Origin: Methanomassiliicoccales archaeon LGM-RCC1 | Lineage (GTDB): Archaea > Thermoplasmatota > Thermoplasmata > Methanomassiliicoccales > Methanomethylophilaceae | Direction of reading: 5' to 3' | NCBI GenBank assembly: GCA_030168575.1 | Contig: CP115555.1 | Coordinates: 558,001-622,000, forward strand | Length of the DNA stretch: 64,000 nucleotides | Shown here: in pieces, positions 7,690-15,621 of the stretch | Position numbering within the stretch: the stretch's first letter is position 1 | How the letters are laid out: each line of letters begins with the position of its first letter | Translations under genes and position numbers: made by a program | The notes under the pieces: generated by a model | What the model was told of the DNA's origin: nothing | Seen by the model: only the letters and a program-made list of their open reading frames with translations | The model's database searches: none

Positions 7690-7771
7690 AGGTTTATATA
7701 TCAGATGTCTCTAACGGTGGAATACTTGTAGGAGAGCCGCAAGGCTCGCAAGCACTACAGGAGGAATTGTA
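7690..7771 (+). promoter_or_regulatory. promoter and structured leader of the L1-L10-L12 operon
   Basis: TTTATATA at 7693-7700 is a good TATA box, putting the transcript start near 7725. The short leader forms a five-base stem, GAGCC (7734-7738) with GGCTC (7743-7747), capped by a GCAA tetraloop, directly before the AGGAGG ribosome site at 7759-7764. In other methanogens L1 represses its own operon by binding its mRNA; this hairpin is a candidate for such control, by inference. Confidence 0.5.
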
Positions 7772-8410
7772 TTGGCAGAAAAATCAACCGTAATGGCCGT
7801 GCAGAAAGCACTCGAGAGTGCAAAGAAGCGCAACTTTACTGAGACGGTTGAGTTGGCCATCAATCTCGTGGATGTCGATCTGACAATCCCCAAGAACCGT
7901 ATCCAGGAGGATATCATTCTCCCGAACGGAAGGGGAAAGTCGGTGAAGATCTGCGTCATTGGTGGTGGCGAACTTGCCTTGAAAGCCAAGGACGTGGCCG
8001 ATCTTGTGATCACACCCGAGGAACTCGGAGCGATTGCAGACGACAAGAAACAGGCTAAGAAGATCGCGAACAGTACCACATACTTTATCGCTGAGGCACC
8101 TCTGATGGCTCAGGTCGGTAAGAGGCTGGGTACCGTTTTGGGACCTCGCGGAAAGATGCCTAAACCAATCGCACCGGGAGCAGATCCCGCACCGATGATT
8201 GACGGTCTCCGCAAGTCTGTGTCCATCAGAACGAAAGACAGGAAGACATTCCACGCACCCGTCGGCTCCGCTGACATGAGCGCAGAGGAGATCGCTGACA
8301 ACATCGATCTCATCATCAAGCGTGTTGAGGCCCACCTCGAGAAGGGAAGGCACAACATCGCATCCGCTTACGTCAAGACGACCATGGGTCCCTCGGAGAA
8401 GATTCTGTAA
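7772..8410 (+). CDS. rpl1: large ribosomal subunit protein uL1
   Basis: A 212-residue L1: 'ALESAKKRNFTETVELAINLVDVDL', the conserved 'PLMAQVGKRLGTVLGPRGKMPKP' and 'VGSADMSAEEIADNIDLIIKRVE'. L1 forms the stalk that moves E-site tRNA and, in many species, represses its own operon. The start is TTG at 7772: AGGAGG lies seven bases upstream, while the first ATG (7793) has no such site and would cut into the conserved N-terminus. It ends in TAA, and rpl10 begins 12 bases later. Confidence 0.96.
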   Translation: MAEKSTVMAVQKALESAKKRNFTETVELAINLVDVDLTIPKNRIQEDIILPNGRGKSVKICVIGGGELALKAKDVADLVITPEELGAIADDKKQAKKIANSTTYFIAEAPLMAQVGKRLGTVLGPRGKMPKPIAPGADPAPMIDGLRKSVSIRTKDRKTFHAPVGSADMSAEEIADNIDLIIKRVEAHLEKGRHNIASAYVKTTMGPSEKIL

Positions 8411-8422
8411 GGAGGTTTGAAG

Positions 8423-9424
8423 ATGGCACACGTCGCAACTTGGAAGAAGGATCTGGTAAGCGAGCTGGTACAGGATATGCGCGAGGCTCCAGTTGTCGCA
8501 GTTGTCGACATGGAGAACATCCCCGGACAGCAGATCCAGGCCATGAGGGCAGGACTCAGGGCACACGCGAAGCTCAAGATGACCAAGAACAAGCTCATGC
8601 TCTTGGCCCTCGACGAGGTTTCCAGCGCAAAGCCCGGAATCGAGGCACTCAAGGACTCTATCGATGGACAGTGTGCGATTGTCACAACTGACATGGATCC
8701 CTTCAAACTGTTCGCACAGTTGAAGAAGACAATGTCACCCGCACCGGCAAAGCCCGGTCAGATCGCACCCTTCGACATCGTTGTACCTAAGGGACCGACA
8801 CCTTTCGGACCCGGACCGATTATCGGAGAGCTTCAGAAGATTGGCCTTCCCGCAGCAATTGAGGGAGGAAAGATAGGAATCAAGAAGGACACGACGCTCG
8901 TGAAGGAGGGTGAACCCATCCCCGCGGACGTTGCAGCAATGCTGCCCAAGCTCGAGATTCTTCCCATGATCGTAGGATTGGACCTTAGGGCCGCCTACGA
9001 GGACGGAACAGTCTACCACAAAGATGTCTTGGACATTCCTGAGGATTACTACGCTAACATGTTCGCTACGGCTGCACACAACGCATTGGCACTCGGTGTC
9101 GAGATCGCCTTCCCCACGAAGGAGACCACCCCACTGCTCATCGCCAAGGCGTTCAGGGAGACTGTTGCAGTCTCTGTTGAAGCCGCGATACCCAACGAAG
9201 CAAGTATCAAGACACTCGTCGCAAAGGCGGACGCCCAGGCGCTGTCCGTTGCAGCAGCGAGCGGATACCAGAGCGATTCTGTGAACGCTAAGGTAGCCGC
9301 AGCCGCCGTAGCAGCACCTGCAGCTGCAGCAGCAGCACCCGCAGCAGAGAGTGTGAAAGAGGATGAACCCGAGGAAGTAAGCGAGGAGGATGCAGCAGCA
9401 GGCCTCTCGGCACTCTTCGGATGA
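8423..9424 (+). CDS. rpl10: large ribosomal subunit protein uL10 (P0)
   Basis: A 333-residue archaeal L10/P0, anchoring L12 dimers to the ribosome. The N-terminal rRNA-binding domain ('VATWKKDLVSELVQDMREAPVVAVVDMENIPGQQ') is followed by the archaeal insertion, helical L12-binding spine, an Ala-rich hinge and a C-terminal tail '[17 protein letters not shown]' that is nearly identical to the tail of L12 next door. That shared tail is the factor-binding peptide of archaeal stalk proteins. The ATG at 8423 has GGAGG seven bases upstream; a TTG six bases before is too close to it. Confidence 0.96.
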   Translation: MAHVATWKKDLVSELVQDMREAPVVAVVDMENIPGQQIQAMRAGLRAHAKLKMTKNKLMLLALDEVSSAKPGIEALKDSIDGQCAIVTTDMDPFKLFAQLKKTMSPAPAKPGQIAPFDIVVPKGPTPFGPGPIIGELQKIGLPAAIEGGKIGIKKDTTLVKEGEPIPADVAAMLPKLEILPMIVGLDLRAAYEDGTVYHKDVLDIPEDYYANMFATAAHNALALGVEIAFPTKETTPLLIAKAFRETVAVSVEAAIPNEASIKTLVAKADAQALSVAAASGYQSDSVNAKVAAAAVAAPAAAAAAPAAESVKEDEPEEVSEEDAAAGLSALFG

Positions 9425-9444
9425 AATTAAAGGAGTTGAATTAA

Positions 9445-9759
9445 ATGGAGTATATCTACAGCGCAATGGTGCTCTACTCTGCTGGCAAGGACATCACCGA
9501 GGACGCAGTTAAGGCAGTTCTCACAGCCGCCGGAGTTGACGCTGACGCAGCAAAGATCAAAGCACTGGTTGCATCACTCGAGGGAGTCAACATCGCAGAT
9601 GCTATCGCGAACGCCGCAGTCGCAGCGCCCGCAGCAGCACCCGCAGCTGGAGCCGCCCCCGCAGCAGCAGCCGCTGCACCCGCAGCAGCCGCGGAGCCCG
9701 AGGTTGAGCAGGTCAGCGAAGAGGATGCAGCAGCAGGTCTCTCTGCTCTCTTCGGATGA
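9445..9759 (+). CDS. rpl12: large ribosomal subunit protein P1/L12
   Basis: A 104-residue archaeal L12 (P1): an N-terminal helical dimerisation domain (residues 1-58, '[20 protein letters not shown]'), a flexible Ala/Pro hinge (residues 59-85), and the C-terminal acidic tail ending '[11 protein letters not shown]' that recruits elongation factors. Tail identity with L10 lets all stalk arms present the same peptide. AAAGGAG precedes the ATG. It is the last gene of the operon. Confidence 0.97.
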   Translation: MEYIYSAMVLYSAGKDITEDAVKAVLTAAGVDADAAKIKALVASLEGVNIADAIANAAVAAPAAAPAAGAAPAAAAAAPAAAAEPEVEQVSEEDAAAGLSALFG

Positions 9760-9795
9760 ACGCAAGTTGATCTTAAGAGTCAATACAAACCTTTT

Positions 9796-9825
9796 ACCAC
9801 ACCCTTGTGGTTTCTTTTCTTCGAA
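9796..9825 (+). terminator. hairpin terminator after rpl12
   Basis: ACCACA (9796-9801) pairs with TGTGGT (9806-9811) across CCCT; TTCTTTTCTTC follows. Confidence 0.65.
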
Positions 9826-9863
9826 TTCATTATACATCCGTCCGTCATTGGAGAACCGATACA

Positions 9864-10667
9864 ATGAGCGACGTTCTCATCATCATGTGCGGAGGGGCTG
9901 CCGGCAACGCCATTCTCGGACCCGCCGCCGATGAGAACTTCGACGAATCCGTCAAGGACGCCAGGCAGAAGTTCGGCGAGGACCTGGACATCGTCACCAA
10001 GGGGGAATCTACCTTGGACATCAATGACCAGAAAGCATTGGAGGATCGTCTCTCCCAATACCGCATCGTCACCACATACTGTGTTCTGGGCGGGGAGTTC
10101 GGCACCGATCTGGTGCAGGAGATAATCAAGACCTCCAGGGCCGTCGGCTGCAAGATCGTCTCCATATTCGGTATACCGATGGAGATGGAGGCGGACAGGC
10201 GCAAGAGGGCTCTGAAAGCACTTCCTGAATCCGTCGCTCTGACCGATTGCAGCCTGGTGATCGACATGCAGAGATCCCAGGAACTGAACCTCGAGTTCGG
10301 CGACCGTGAATGGAAGAACTTCCTCAGGCTCAGCGACACCATGGTAGTATCGTCAGTCGTATCGGTCAGGGACTGCTTGCAAGGACCGTTCTTCTCGACG
10401 TTCAAGAGCAAGCTATATGCATTCGTATCCCACAGCGACGTCATGCCCGTGAAGGCGGTCATGAAGGCATGGGATAATATCCTGTTCGACGACTCCCAGG
10501 CGCTGGACGACTCCGTCGTCATGGTCGGGAAGAACATCAAATCCTCCGAGATAGAGGATATCAAGAATCAGGTAGTGATGAACCACGGATCGATGCCCGA
10601 AGTGGTCGCCAGATCCGATTCTGACGATTCCAAAGTGATCGTCTTCAGGGCCGTCAAGTCATTCTGA
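9864..10667 (+). CDS. divergent FtsZ/tubulin-superfamily-like protein
   Basis: A 267-residue protein whose order of elements recalls the FtsZ/CetZ GTPase domain: a hydrophobic strand then glycine-rich turn (residues 4-14, 'VLIIMCGGAAGN'), 'TYCVLGGEFGTDLVQEI' near residues 70-86 in the place of the tubulin signature loop GGGTGTG, then 'VGCKIVSIFGIPMEMEADRRKRALKAL' matching the FtsZ strand-helix after it. The signature loop is degenerate (only GGxxGT left) and the protein is shorter than FtsZ (about 350-390), with no clear T7 loop, so polymerisation or GTP hydrolysis is doubtful. The assignment is by pattern, not by search. The stop overlaps the convergent methyltransferase by 9 bases. Confidence 0.5.
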   Translation: MSDVLIIMCGGAAGNAILGPAADENFDESVKDARQKFGEDLDIVTKGESTLDINDQKALEDRLSQYRIVTTYCVLGGEFGTDLVQEIIKTSRAVGCKIVSIFGIPMEMEADRRKRALKALPESVALTDCSLVIDMQRSQELNLEFGDREWKNFLRLSDTMVVSSVVSVRDCLQGPFFSTFKSKLYAFVSHSDVMPVKAVMKAWDNILFDDSQALDDSVVMVGKNIKSSEIEDIKNQVVMNHGSMPEVVARSDSDDSKVIVFRAVKSF

Positions 10668-11390
10668 CCTGTCCTTCTTCCAGGACTTGCCGTACTTCAG
10701 GTACTTTGAGGCATCGCCGAAAACGCCCATGAGCGTGTTGTACTCGTACTTCGTGGGGATAGCACGCCCCATCATCCTTCTGAACATGATGCTGGTGTAA
10801 GGGCGTCTCTCTTTCGGGTACTCGATACCATCCAGCAGGTCCCCGAAGTATGCGTATAGCATCTCCTTCTCCCTCTTGTCCGCAGGCTCGGGCCTCCTGG
10901 GGTCCGTGTGCATGGACATGAAGAACTCGTAGAGGACCGTGTGGGTGGCATGGGACAGGTTCAGGATAGGGTACTCCTCGCTGGCCGGTATGGTGACGAG
11001 GACATCGCAGTAGTTCAGCTCGTCCTGGAGAAGACCGATGTCCTCCCTTCCGAACACAACAGCGATCTTCTCGGTGTAGCCCCTGCAGTGCTCCGCGAAC
11101 TCCCTGACGGGCATGGGCACGCGGGTGTAGTTGCTGTCGCCCTTGGTGACGACACCGCTGGTCCCGACGACTAGGAAGCAATCCTGAGTGGCCTCCTCCA
11201 GCGTGTTGCAGATCACTGCATTGTCAAGGATGTCCGCTCCGTGCTTCGATCTGCGGTACGCATCGTCCCCTAGTTCACAGGGATTCACAAGATAGAGCTC
11301 CTTCATGTCGAAGTTCGCCATGGACCTGGCGATGGCCCCCACATTCCCTTCGTACTTCGGACCGACGATTACCACACGGATTTCTGGCAT
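10659..11390 (-). CDS. SpoU/TrmJ-type RNA 2'-O-methyltransferase
   Basis: A 243-residue SPOUT-class enzyme. 'VIVGPKYEGNVGAIARSMANF' near residues 7-27 is the SpoU motif 1 (N-x-G-x-x-A-R), 'VVFGREDIGLLQDEL' (residues 128-142) is motif 2, and 'IPASEEYPILNLSHATHTVLYEF' (residues 153-175) is motif 3 with its trefoil-knot SAM site. This pattern is TrmJ-like: ribose methylation of tRNA (position 32 in archaeal TrmJ), although the exact target is not shown. The C-terminal 65 residues are a helical extension usual for TrmJ. Confidence 0.88.
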   Translation of the reverse strand: MPEIRVVIVGPKYEGNVGAIARSMANFDMKELYLVNPCELGDDAYRRSKHGADILDNAVICNTLEEATQDCFLVVGTSGVVTKGDSNYTRVPMPVREFAEHCRGYTEKIAVVFGREDIGLLQDELNYCDVLVTIPASEEYPILNLSHATHTVLYEFFMSMHTDPRRPEPADKREKEMLYAYFGDLLDGIEYPKERRPYTSIMFRRMMGRAIPTKYEYNTLMGVFGDASKYLKYGKSWKKDRSE

Positions 11391-11511
11391 ATGCCCCTAC
11401 AGAACGGATTGGCTACATAACATCATCGAACGGGAGAGCGATACATTAATTCGAGACAGGAACATTAAGGGTTCTCAGTCAAGCCGCATATGCGGATCAA
11501 GAGGAAGATTC

Positions 11512-12270
11512 ATGGACATACCAAAGGATCACCCGAGATACAAATCGCTGATGACAAGGGAGCGTCTGGCTCATATGGTCGAGGAAGGTCTTGTGACCCC
11601 CACCGGGCTCATCTCCCACGGAAGAGGGGAGGCATACGACTACCTCATGGGGGAGAAGAGCATCCCGCCCGCATTGGAGGCGGAGAAGGTGGCCGCCGCG
11701 TACCTTCTCAGGGCGAAGAACCCCGTAGTATGCGTCAACGGCAACGCCGCTGCGCTGGACCCGGACAACCTCATCGCGCTCGCCAAGGCCGTACCGGCCA
11801 AGATGGAGGTCAACCTCTTCCACAGGACCCCTGAGAGGATGGAGGGATTGATATCGTACCTCGAGTCCAAGGGCGCCGGCAAGGTCCTCGGAAGGGACCC
11901 CGACTGCAGGATCCAGGGCCTGAACCACGACCGTGCCCTGTGCACGAAGGAAGGCATCTTCGACAGCGATGTGATAGTCGTTCCCATAGAGGACGGCGAC
12001 CGCGCCGAGGCGCTGGTGTCCATGGGCAAGATCGTGATATCCATAGACCTAAACCCGCTGTCCCGCACGTCATGCAAAGCGACGGTTCCCATCTCGGACG
12101 AGATGACCCGTGCATTGGAGAACATCATCCGTTTCATCGGGGAGCTCAGGGGCGACGACGATGCAATACTTAAAGTAATTAACCAATACAGTAGCCTGAA
12201 GAACCGTCGTGAAACCGTCAAATACATCTGTGATTCACTGATATCAGGTTTCGAAACGGGAGATGATTGA
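11512..12270 (+). CDS. 4-phosphopantoate--beta-alanine ligase (phosphopantothenate synthetase)
   Basis: A 252-residue archaeal PPS, joining 4-phosphopantoate to beta-alanine with ATP in archaeal coenzyme A synthesis. The family hallmark 'RYKSLMTRERLAHMVEEGLVTPTGLISHGRGEAYDYLMGE' covers residues 10-49, 'VVCVNGNAAAL' residues 72-82, and 'VISIDLNPLSRTS' residues 175-187. The ATG at 11512 has GAGGAAG just upstream. Its TGA is directly followed by the SAH hydrolase ATG, so it opens a five-gene run with zero or negative spacing. Confidence 0.92.
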   Translation: MDIPKDHPRYKSLMTRERLAHMVEEGLVTPTGLISHGRGEAYDYLMGEKSIPPALEAEKVAAAYLLRAKNPVVCVNGNAAALDPDNLIALAKAVPAKMEVNLFHRTPERMEGLISYLESKGAGKVLGRDPDCRIQGLNHDRALCTKEGIFDSDVIVVPIEDGDRAEALVSMGKIVISIDLNPLSRTSCKATVPISDEMTRALENIIRFIGELRGDDDAILKVINQYSSLKNRRETVKYICDSLISGFETGDD

Positions 12271-13509
12271 ATGGAAGACCTTCTCAAACAGGGATCCCTG
12301 AAGCTCCACTGGGTAGAGACTCACATGCCCGTGCTCCAGGAGATCAGAAAGAATTTCATAAAGGAGCAGCCCCTGGCAGGATTCAAGATCGGAATGGCCC
12401 TCCACACAGAGGCCAAGACAGGTATGCTGGCCATCACTCTGGCGGACGCAGGTGCGAACATCCGCCTCGCGAGCTGCAACCCCCTCTCCACGGACGACTC
12501 CGTCGCCACCGCGCTGCGCGACGAGTACGGACTGGACGTCTTCGCTAAGAAATGGGAGACGCAGGAGGAGTACTACGCGAATCTCAATACGGTCCTGAAC
12601 ATGAACCCGGACCTTATCATCGATGACGGTGCGGACCTGATCACGATGGCCCACACCAGCCGCAGGGAGGTGCTGCCCAACATCAAGGCCGCCAACGAGG
12701 AGACCACCACCGGTGTGACCCGTCTCAAGGCCATGGCAGCCGACGGAACCCTGCAGTTCCCCGTCCTGGACGTCAACGACGCCAAGATGAAGTTCCTCTT
12801 CGACAACAGGTACGGAACCGGACAGTCAGCATTCGACGGATGGATGAACGCGACCAATCTGCTGGTCGCCGGAAAGACCCTTGTCGTCGCCGGTTACGGA
12901 TGGTGCGGAAAGGGAATCGCTATGAGGGCCAAGGGAATGGGTGCCTGCGTAATCGTCACGGAAGTGGATCCCGTCAAGGCCATAGAGGCCAAGATGGACG
13001 GATTCCAGGTCATGAGGATGATCGATGCCGTCAAGATCGCGGACATGATCTTCACGGTCACAGGATGCAAGGACATCATCGCACTGGAGCACTTCCAGGT
13101 CATGAAGGACGGCTGCGTCGTAGGTAACGTAGGTCATTTCGACAACGAGATCAACAAGGAGCATCTCTACGCTCTGTCCGAATCATGCACCCGCGTCCGC
13201 GAGTTCATCGACGAGTACAAGATGAAGGACGGCCGCCGCATCTATCTGATCGGAGAGGGCCGCTTGATGAACCTGGCAGCAGGTCAGGGACACCCCGCGG
13301 AGATCATGGACATGTCCTTTGCGACACAGGCTCTCGGTATCGAGTACATGAGCAGGAACTACGAGAACATGGAGCCCACTGTCCACAGGGTGCCCGAGAT
13401 GATCGACAAGAAGATCGCGAGCATCAAGCTGGAGTCCATGGGAGTGGTCATCGACCACCTCTCGGATGACCAGATAAAGTACACCACTGGATGGCAGGAA
13501 GGCACATGA
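12271..13509 (+). CDS. ahcY: adenosylhomocysteinase (SAH/SIH hydrolase)
   Basis: A 412-residue enzyme of the AHCY family, which splits S-adenosylhomocysteine, the by-product of methylation, into homocysteine and adenosine (some methanogen forms prefer S-inosylhomocysteine). Visible: 'ALHTEAKTGMLAITLADAGA' and 'LASCNPLSTDD' (substrate domain), 'DDGADLITMAHTSR', 'GTGQSAFDGWMNATNLLVAGKTLVVAGYGWCGKG' (NAD-binding GxGxxG), 'NVGHFDNEI', 'LIGEGRLMNLAAGQGHPAEIMD'. It lacks the Lys-Tyr tail of eukaryotic forms, as archaeal ones do. The stop overlaps the kinase start in ATGA, suggesting coupled removal of the nucleoside product. Confidence 0.95.
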   Translation: MEDLLKQGSLKLHWVETHMPVLQEIRKNFIKEQPLAGFKIGMALHTEAKTGMLAITLADAGANIRLASCNPLSTDDSVATALRDEYGLDVFAKKWETQEEYYANLNTVLNMNPDLIIDDGADLITMAHTSRREVLPNIKAANEETTTGVTRLKAMAADGTLQFPVLDVNDAKMKFLFDNRYGTGQSAFDGWMNATNLLVAGKTLVVAGYGWCGKGIAMRAKGMGACVIVTEVDPVKAIEAKMDGFQVMRMIDAVKIADMIFTVTGCKDIIALEHFQVMKDGCVVGNVGHFDNEINKEHLYALSESCTRVREFIDEYKMKDGRRIYLIGEGRLMNLAAGQGHPAEIMDMSFATQALGIEYMSRNYENMEPTVHRVPEMIDKKIASIKLESMGVVIDHLSDDQIKYTTGWQEGT

Positions 13510-14426
13510 AGGAGCCCTTCCTGTCCGTCTACGGCCATGTGACCGTCGACCAGATAATGACGGTCAGGAAGTTCCCCGCGGACAACACCACCGAGGACAT
13601 CGTCACGAAGATGACGACCCTCGGCGGGACGGGGACGAACATCGCCGTGGCGGCGGCCAAGCTGGGATGCCCCACCGCTCTCTGCGCTTTCGTAGGCAAC
13701 GATTTTCCCGGCATGTACGAGAAGCAGATAGCCGATTCAGGATTGATACTGGACGAGTTCCTCCATGTTGACAAGTTCGAGACATCCGGAGCGGTCGTCG
13801 TCAACGATCCCAACATGGTTCAGAAGGTCGTGTTCTACCAGGGGCCCCAGGGTTTCGCTGATGAGGTCGGGATCATGCTCACATCGAATGCGAAGAAGTC
13901 CAAGCACACGCACTTCTGCACAGGACAACCCTCCTATTACATCAAGGTCATGGACGCGATCAAGGGATGCACCAAGATCGCGCTGGACCCTGCCCAGGAA
14001 TCCCACAGGATATGGAACAGGGACAACTTCGTCCCTGCTCTGGAGAGATCGGATTCAATGTTCTGCAACAACTTCGAGGCGGAGTCCCTGAAGAAGTATG
14101 CCGGAGTCGATGACATACTGGATGCCGATGTCGGCATGGTCGTATGCACGCACGGGGCCGAAGGCAGCGTGGCCAGGATCGGCGACGAGAGGATCAGGAT
14201 CCCTACGGTCAAGGCCGACAGGATAGCGGACCCTACAGGCTGCGGGGACACCTACAGAGCGGGATTCTACACCGCACTGTACAAGGGATACGGCATCCCC
14301 GAGGCGCTGACCATAGCATCAGCCGTAGCATCCTTCGTCATAGAGGAGACCGGGGCCCTGACGCACATCCCCGATTGGGATTCTGTCATGGCCAGGGCGG
14401 AGCCCTATCTGAGAGAGATCTCATGA
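13506..14426 (+). CDS. PfkB-family carbohydrate/nucleoside kinase
   Basis: A 306-residue PfkB-family kinase. 'TLGGTGTNIAVAAAKLGCPTALCAFVGNDFPG' (residues 36-67) is the first PfkB signature and 'DPTGCGDTYRAGFYTAL' (residues 239-255) the second, with the catalytic Asp and anion-hole glycines. Substrates of the family include adenosine, inosine, ribose and fructose-6-phosphate. The ATGA overlap with SAH hydrolase points to phosphorylation of the adenosine (or inosine) that enzyme releases; this is inferred from context. The stop again overlaps the next start by ATGA. Confidence 0.88.
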   Translation: MKEPFLSVYGHVTVDQIMTVRKFPADNTTEDIVTKMTTLGGTGTNIAVAAAKLGCPTALCAFVGNDFPGMYEKQIADSGLILDEFLHVDKFETSGAVVVNDPNMVQKVVFYQGPQGFADEVGIMLTSNAKKSKHTHFCTGQPSYYIKVMDAIKGCTKIALDPAQESHRIWNRDNFVPALERSDSMFCNNFEAESLKKYAGVDDILDADVGMVVCTHGAEGSVARIGDERIRIPTVKADRIADPTGCGDTYRAGFYTALYKGYGIPEALTIASAVASFVIEETGALTHIPDWDSVMARAEPYLREIS

Positions 14427-14956
14427 GCCTCTTCGCGATAACGGGCACGCCGGGTACCGGCAAGACATCCGTATCCGCGGAGCTGCGCTCCAGGGGCTAC
14501 GATGTCATAGACATGAACGAGCACATACGCTCCCACGGATTGCTCGGGGAGCTGGACGCCTCCAGGGACACGCACGAGGTGGATCTGGATGCATTGAACG
14601 ATTCGCTTCAACCCTATCGGGATTCCGACGGGCTACACCTCATGGACAGCCATCTCTCCCACTTCATGGACTGCAGCGGGATCATCGTCCTGCGCTGCGA
14701 TCCGGAGATCCTGTACAAGAGGCTGAAGGCCAGGGGCTACTCGGAGGAGAAGGTCCTGGAGAACGTCCAGTCCGAGGTGCTGGACGTGATATTGTGCGAG
14801 GCCACCGACTCGGACATCCCCGTCTACGAGGTGGACTGCTCCGGAGGGGATCCTTCGGTTTCCGCGGATTCCGTGGAAAAAATACTAAAAGGGGAGACTA
14901 CTGACTACTTACCAGGAAAGACCGATTGGTCGCAGGGGATGGACAAATGGTTCTAG
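14423..14956 (+). CDS. AK6/Fap7-type adenylate kinase, ends in amber codon
   Basis: A 177-residue P-loop kinase of the archaeal AK6 family (ATP + AMP = 2 ADP; eukaryotic Fap7 also acts in small-subunit ribosome maturation). The Walker A 'ITGTPGTGKTSV' is at residues 6-17; 'VIDMNEHI' and 'HLMDSHLSHF' match the NMP-binding part; 'LRCDPEILYKRLKARGYSEEKVLENVQSE' is the LID/arginine region. Its stop is TAG (14954-14956), the only TAG stop among the complete genes I checked here. If read as pyrrolysine, translation would go on for 18 codons to TAA at 15011-15013. It overlaps the next gene by 10 bases. Confidence 0.88.
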   Translation: MSLFAITGTPGTGKTSVSAELRSRGYDVIDMNEHIRSHGLLGELDASRDTHEVDLDALNDSLQPYRDSDGLHLMDSHLSHFMDCSGIIVLRCDPEILYKRLKARGYSEEKVLENVQSEVLDVILCEATDSDIPVYEVDCSGGDPSVSADSVEKILKGETTDYLPGKTDWSQGMDKWF

Positions 14957-15621
14957 ACGGACAGAGATCGAAGGTTGATTTCGCGCTCGCGCCAGTCGCA
15001 CGCGCTTTCATAAAGGTGAATCCGAACATCGTTTCTTGGATCGGGCTGCTCATAGCATTGCTGAGCGGTATCGTCCTCTATCTGAGCGGAGCTGACGACA
15101 GGACATGGCTCCTGCTGGTCGGTGCGTTCCTCGTCATCGTATCGGGATACTTCGATGCACTCGACGGCAAGATCGCGAAGCTCGCCGGAAAATGCAGCGC
15201 CAAAGGCGATTATCTCGACCACGTATTCGACAGGTATGCCGATGTTTTCATGATCGGCGGAATTGCGTTCTGCGGCTATTGGTGCAACCCTTACCTGGGG
15301 ATGCTGGCATTGGTGGGTGTCCTTCTCACGTCGTACATGGGAACGCAGGCACAGGCGATCGGTGCACCCCGTCTCTACGCAGGTCTCCTCGGACGTGCGG
15401 ACAGGGTCGTTCTTTCGACATTGTTCCCTATCCTTCAGTTCGTGTTCGGAAGCTTCGGCATGGGATGGTACGACCTCACGATCGGCGATTGGGTGTTCTC
15501 CATAAACTGGCTGACCATCATGATGCTCTGGTTCGCTGTAGTCGGCAACATCACGGCCATCCAGAGGGCGATCATAACTTGGAACAACCTCTCCAAGATG
15601 GATGAGAAGAAGGATCAGTGA
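14947..15621 (+). CDS. CDP-alcohol phosphatidyltransferase (archaetidylinositol-phosphate synthase-like)
   Basis: A 224-residue integral membrane enzyme with about six hydrophobic segments. The catalytic signature D-x2-D-G-x2-A-(K)-x8-G-x3-D-x3-D is complete at residues 69-94 ('DALDGKIAKLAGKCSAKGDY' and on), with Lys in place of the usual Arg after Ala. Archaeal members move a polar head group such as inositol phosphate onto CDP-archaeol. The exact alcohol cannot be told from sequence. The start at 14947 lies inside the end of the AK6 gene; the 3' end overlaps priL, which is convergent, by 7 bases. Confidence 0.85.
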   Translation: MVLDGQRSKVDFALAPVARAFIKVNPNIVSWIGLLIALLSGIVLYLSGADDRTWLLLVGAFLVIVSGYFDALDGKIAKLAGKCSAKGDYLDHVFDRYADVFMIGGIAFCGYWCNPYLGMLALVGVLLTSYMGTQAQAIGAPRLYAGLLGRADRVVLSTLFPILQFVFGSFGMGWYDLTIGDWVFSINWLTIMMLWFAVVGNITAIQRAIITWNNLSKMDEKKDQ

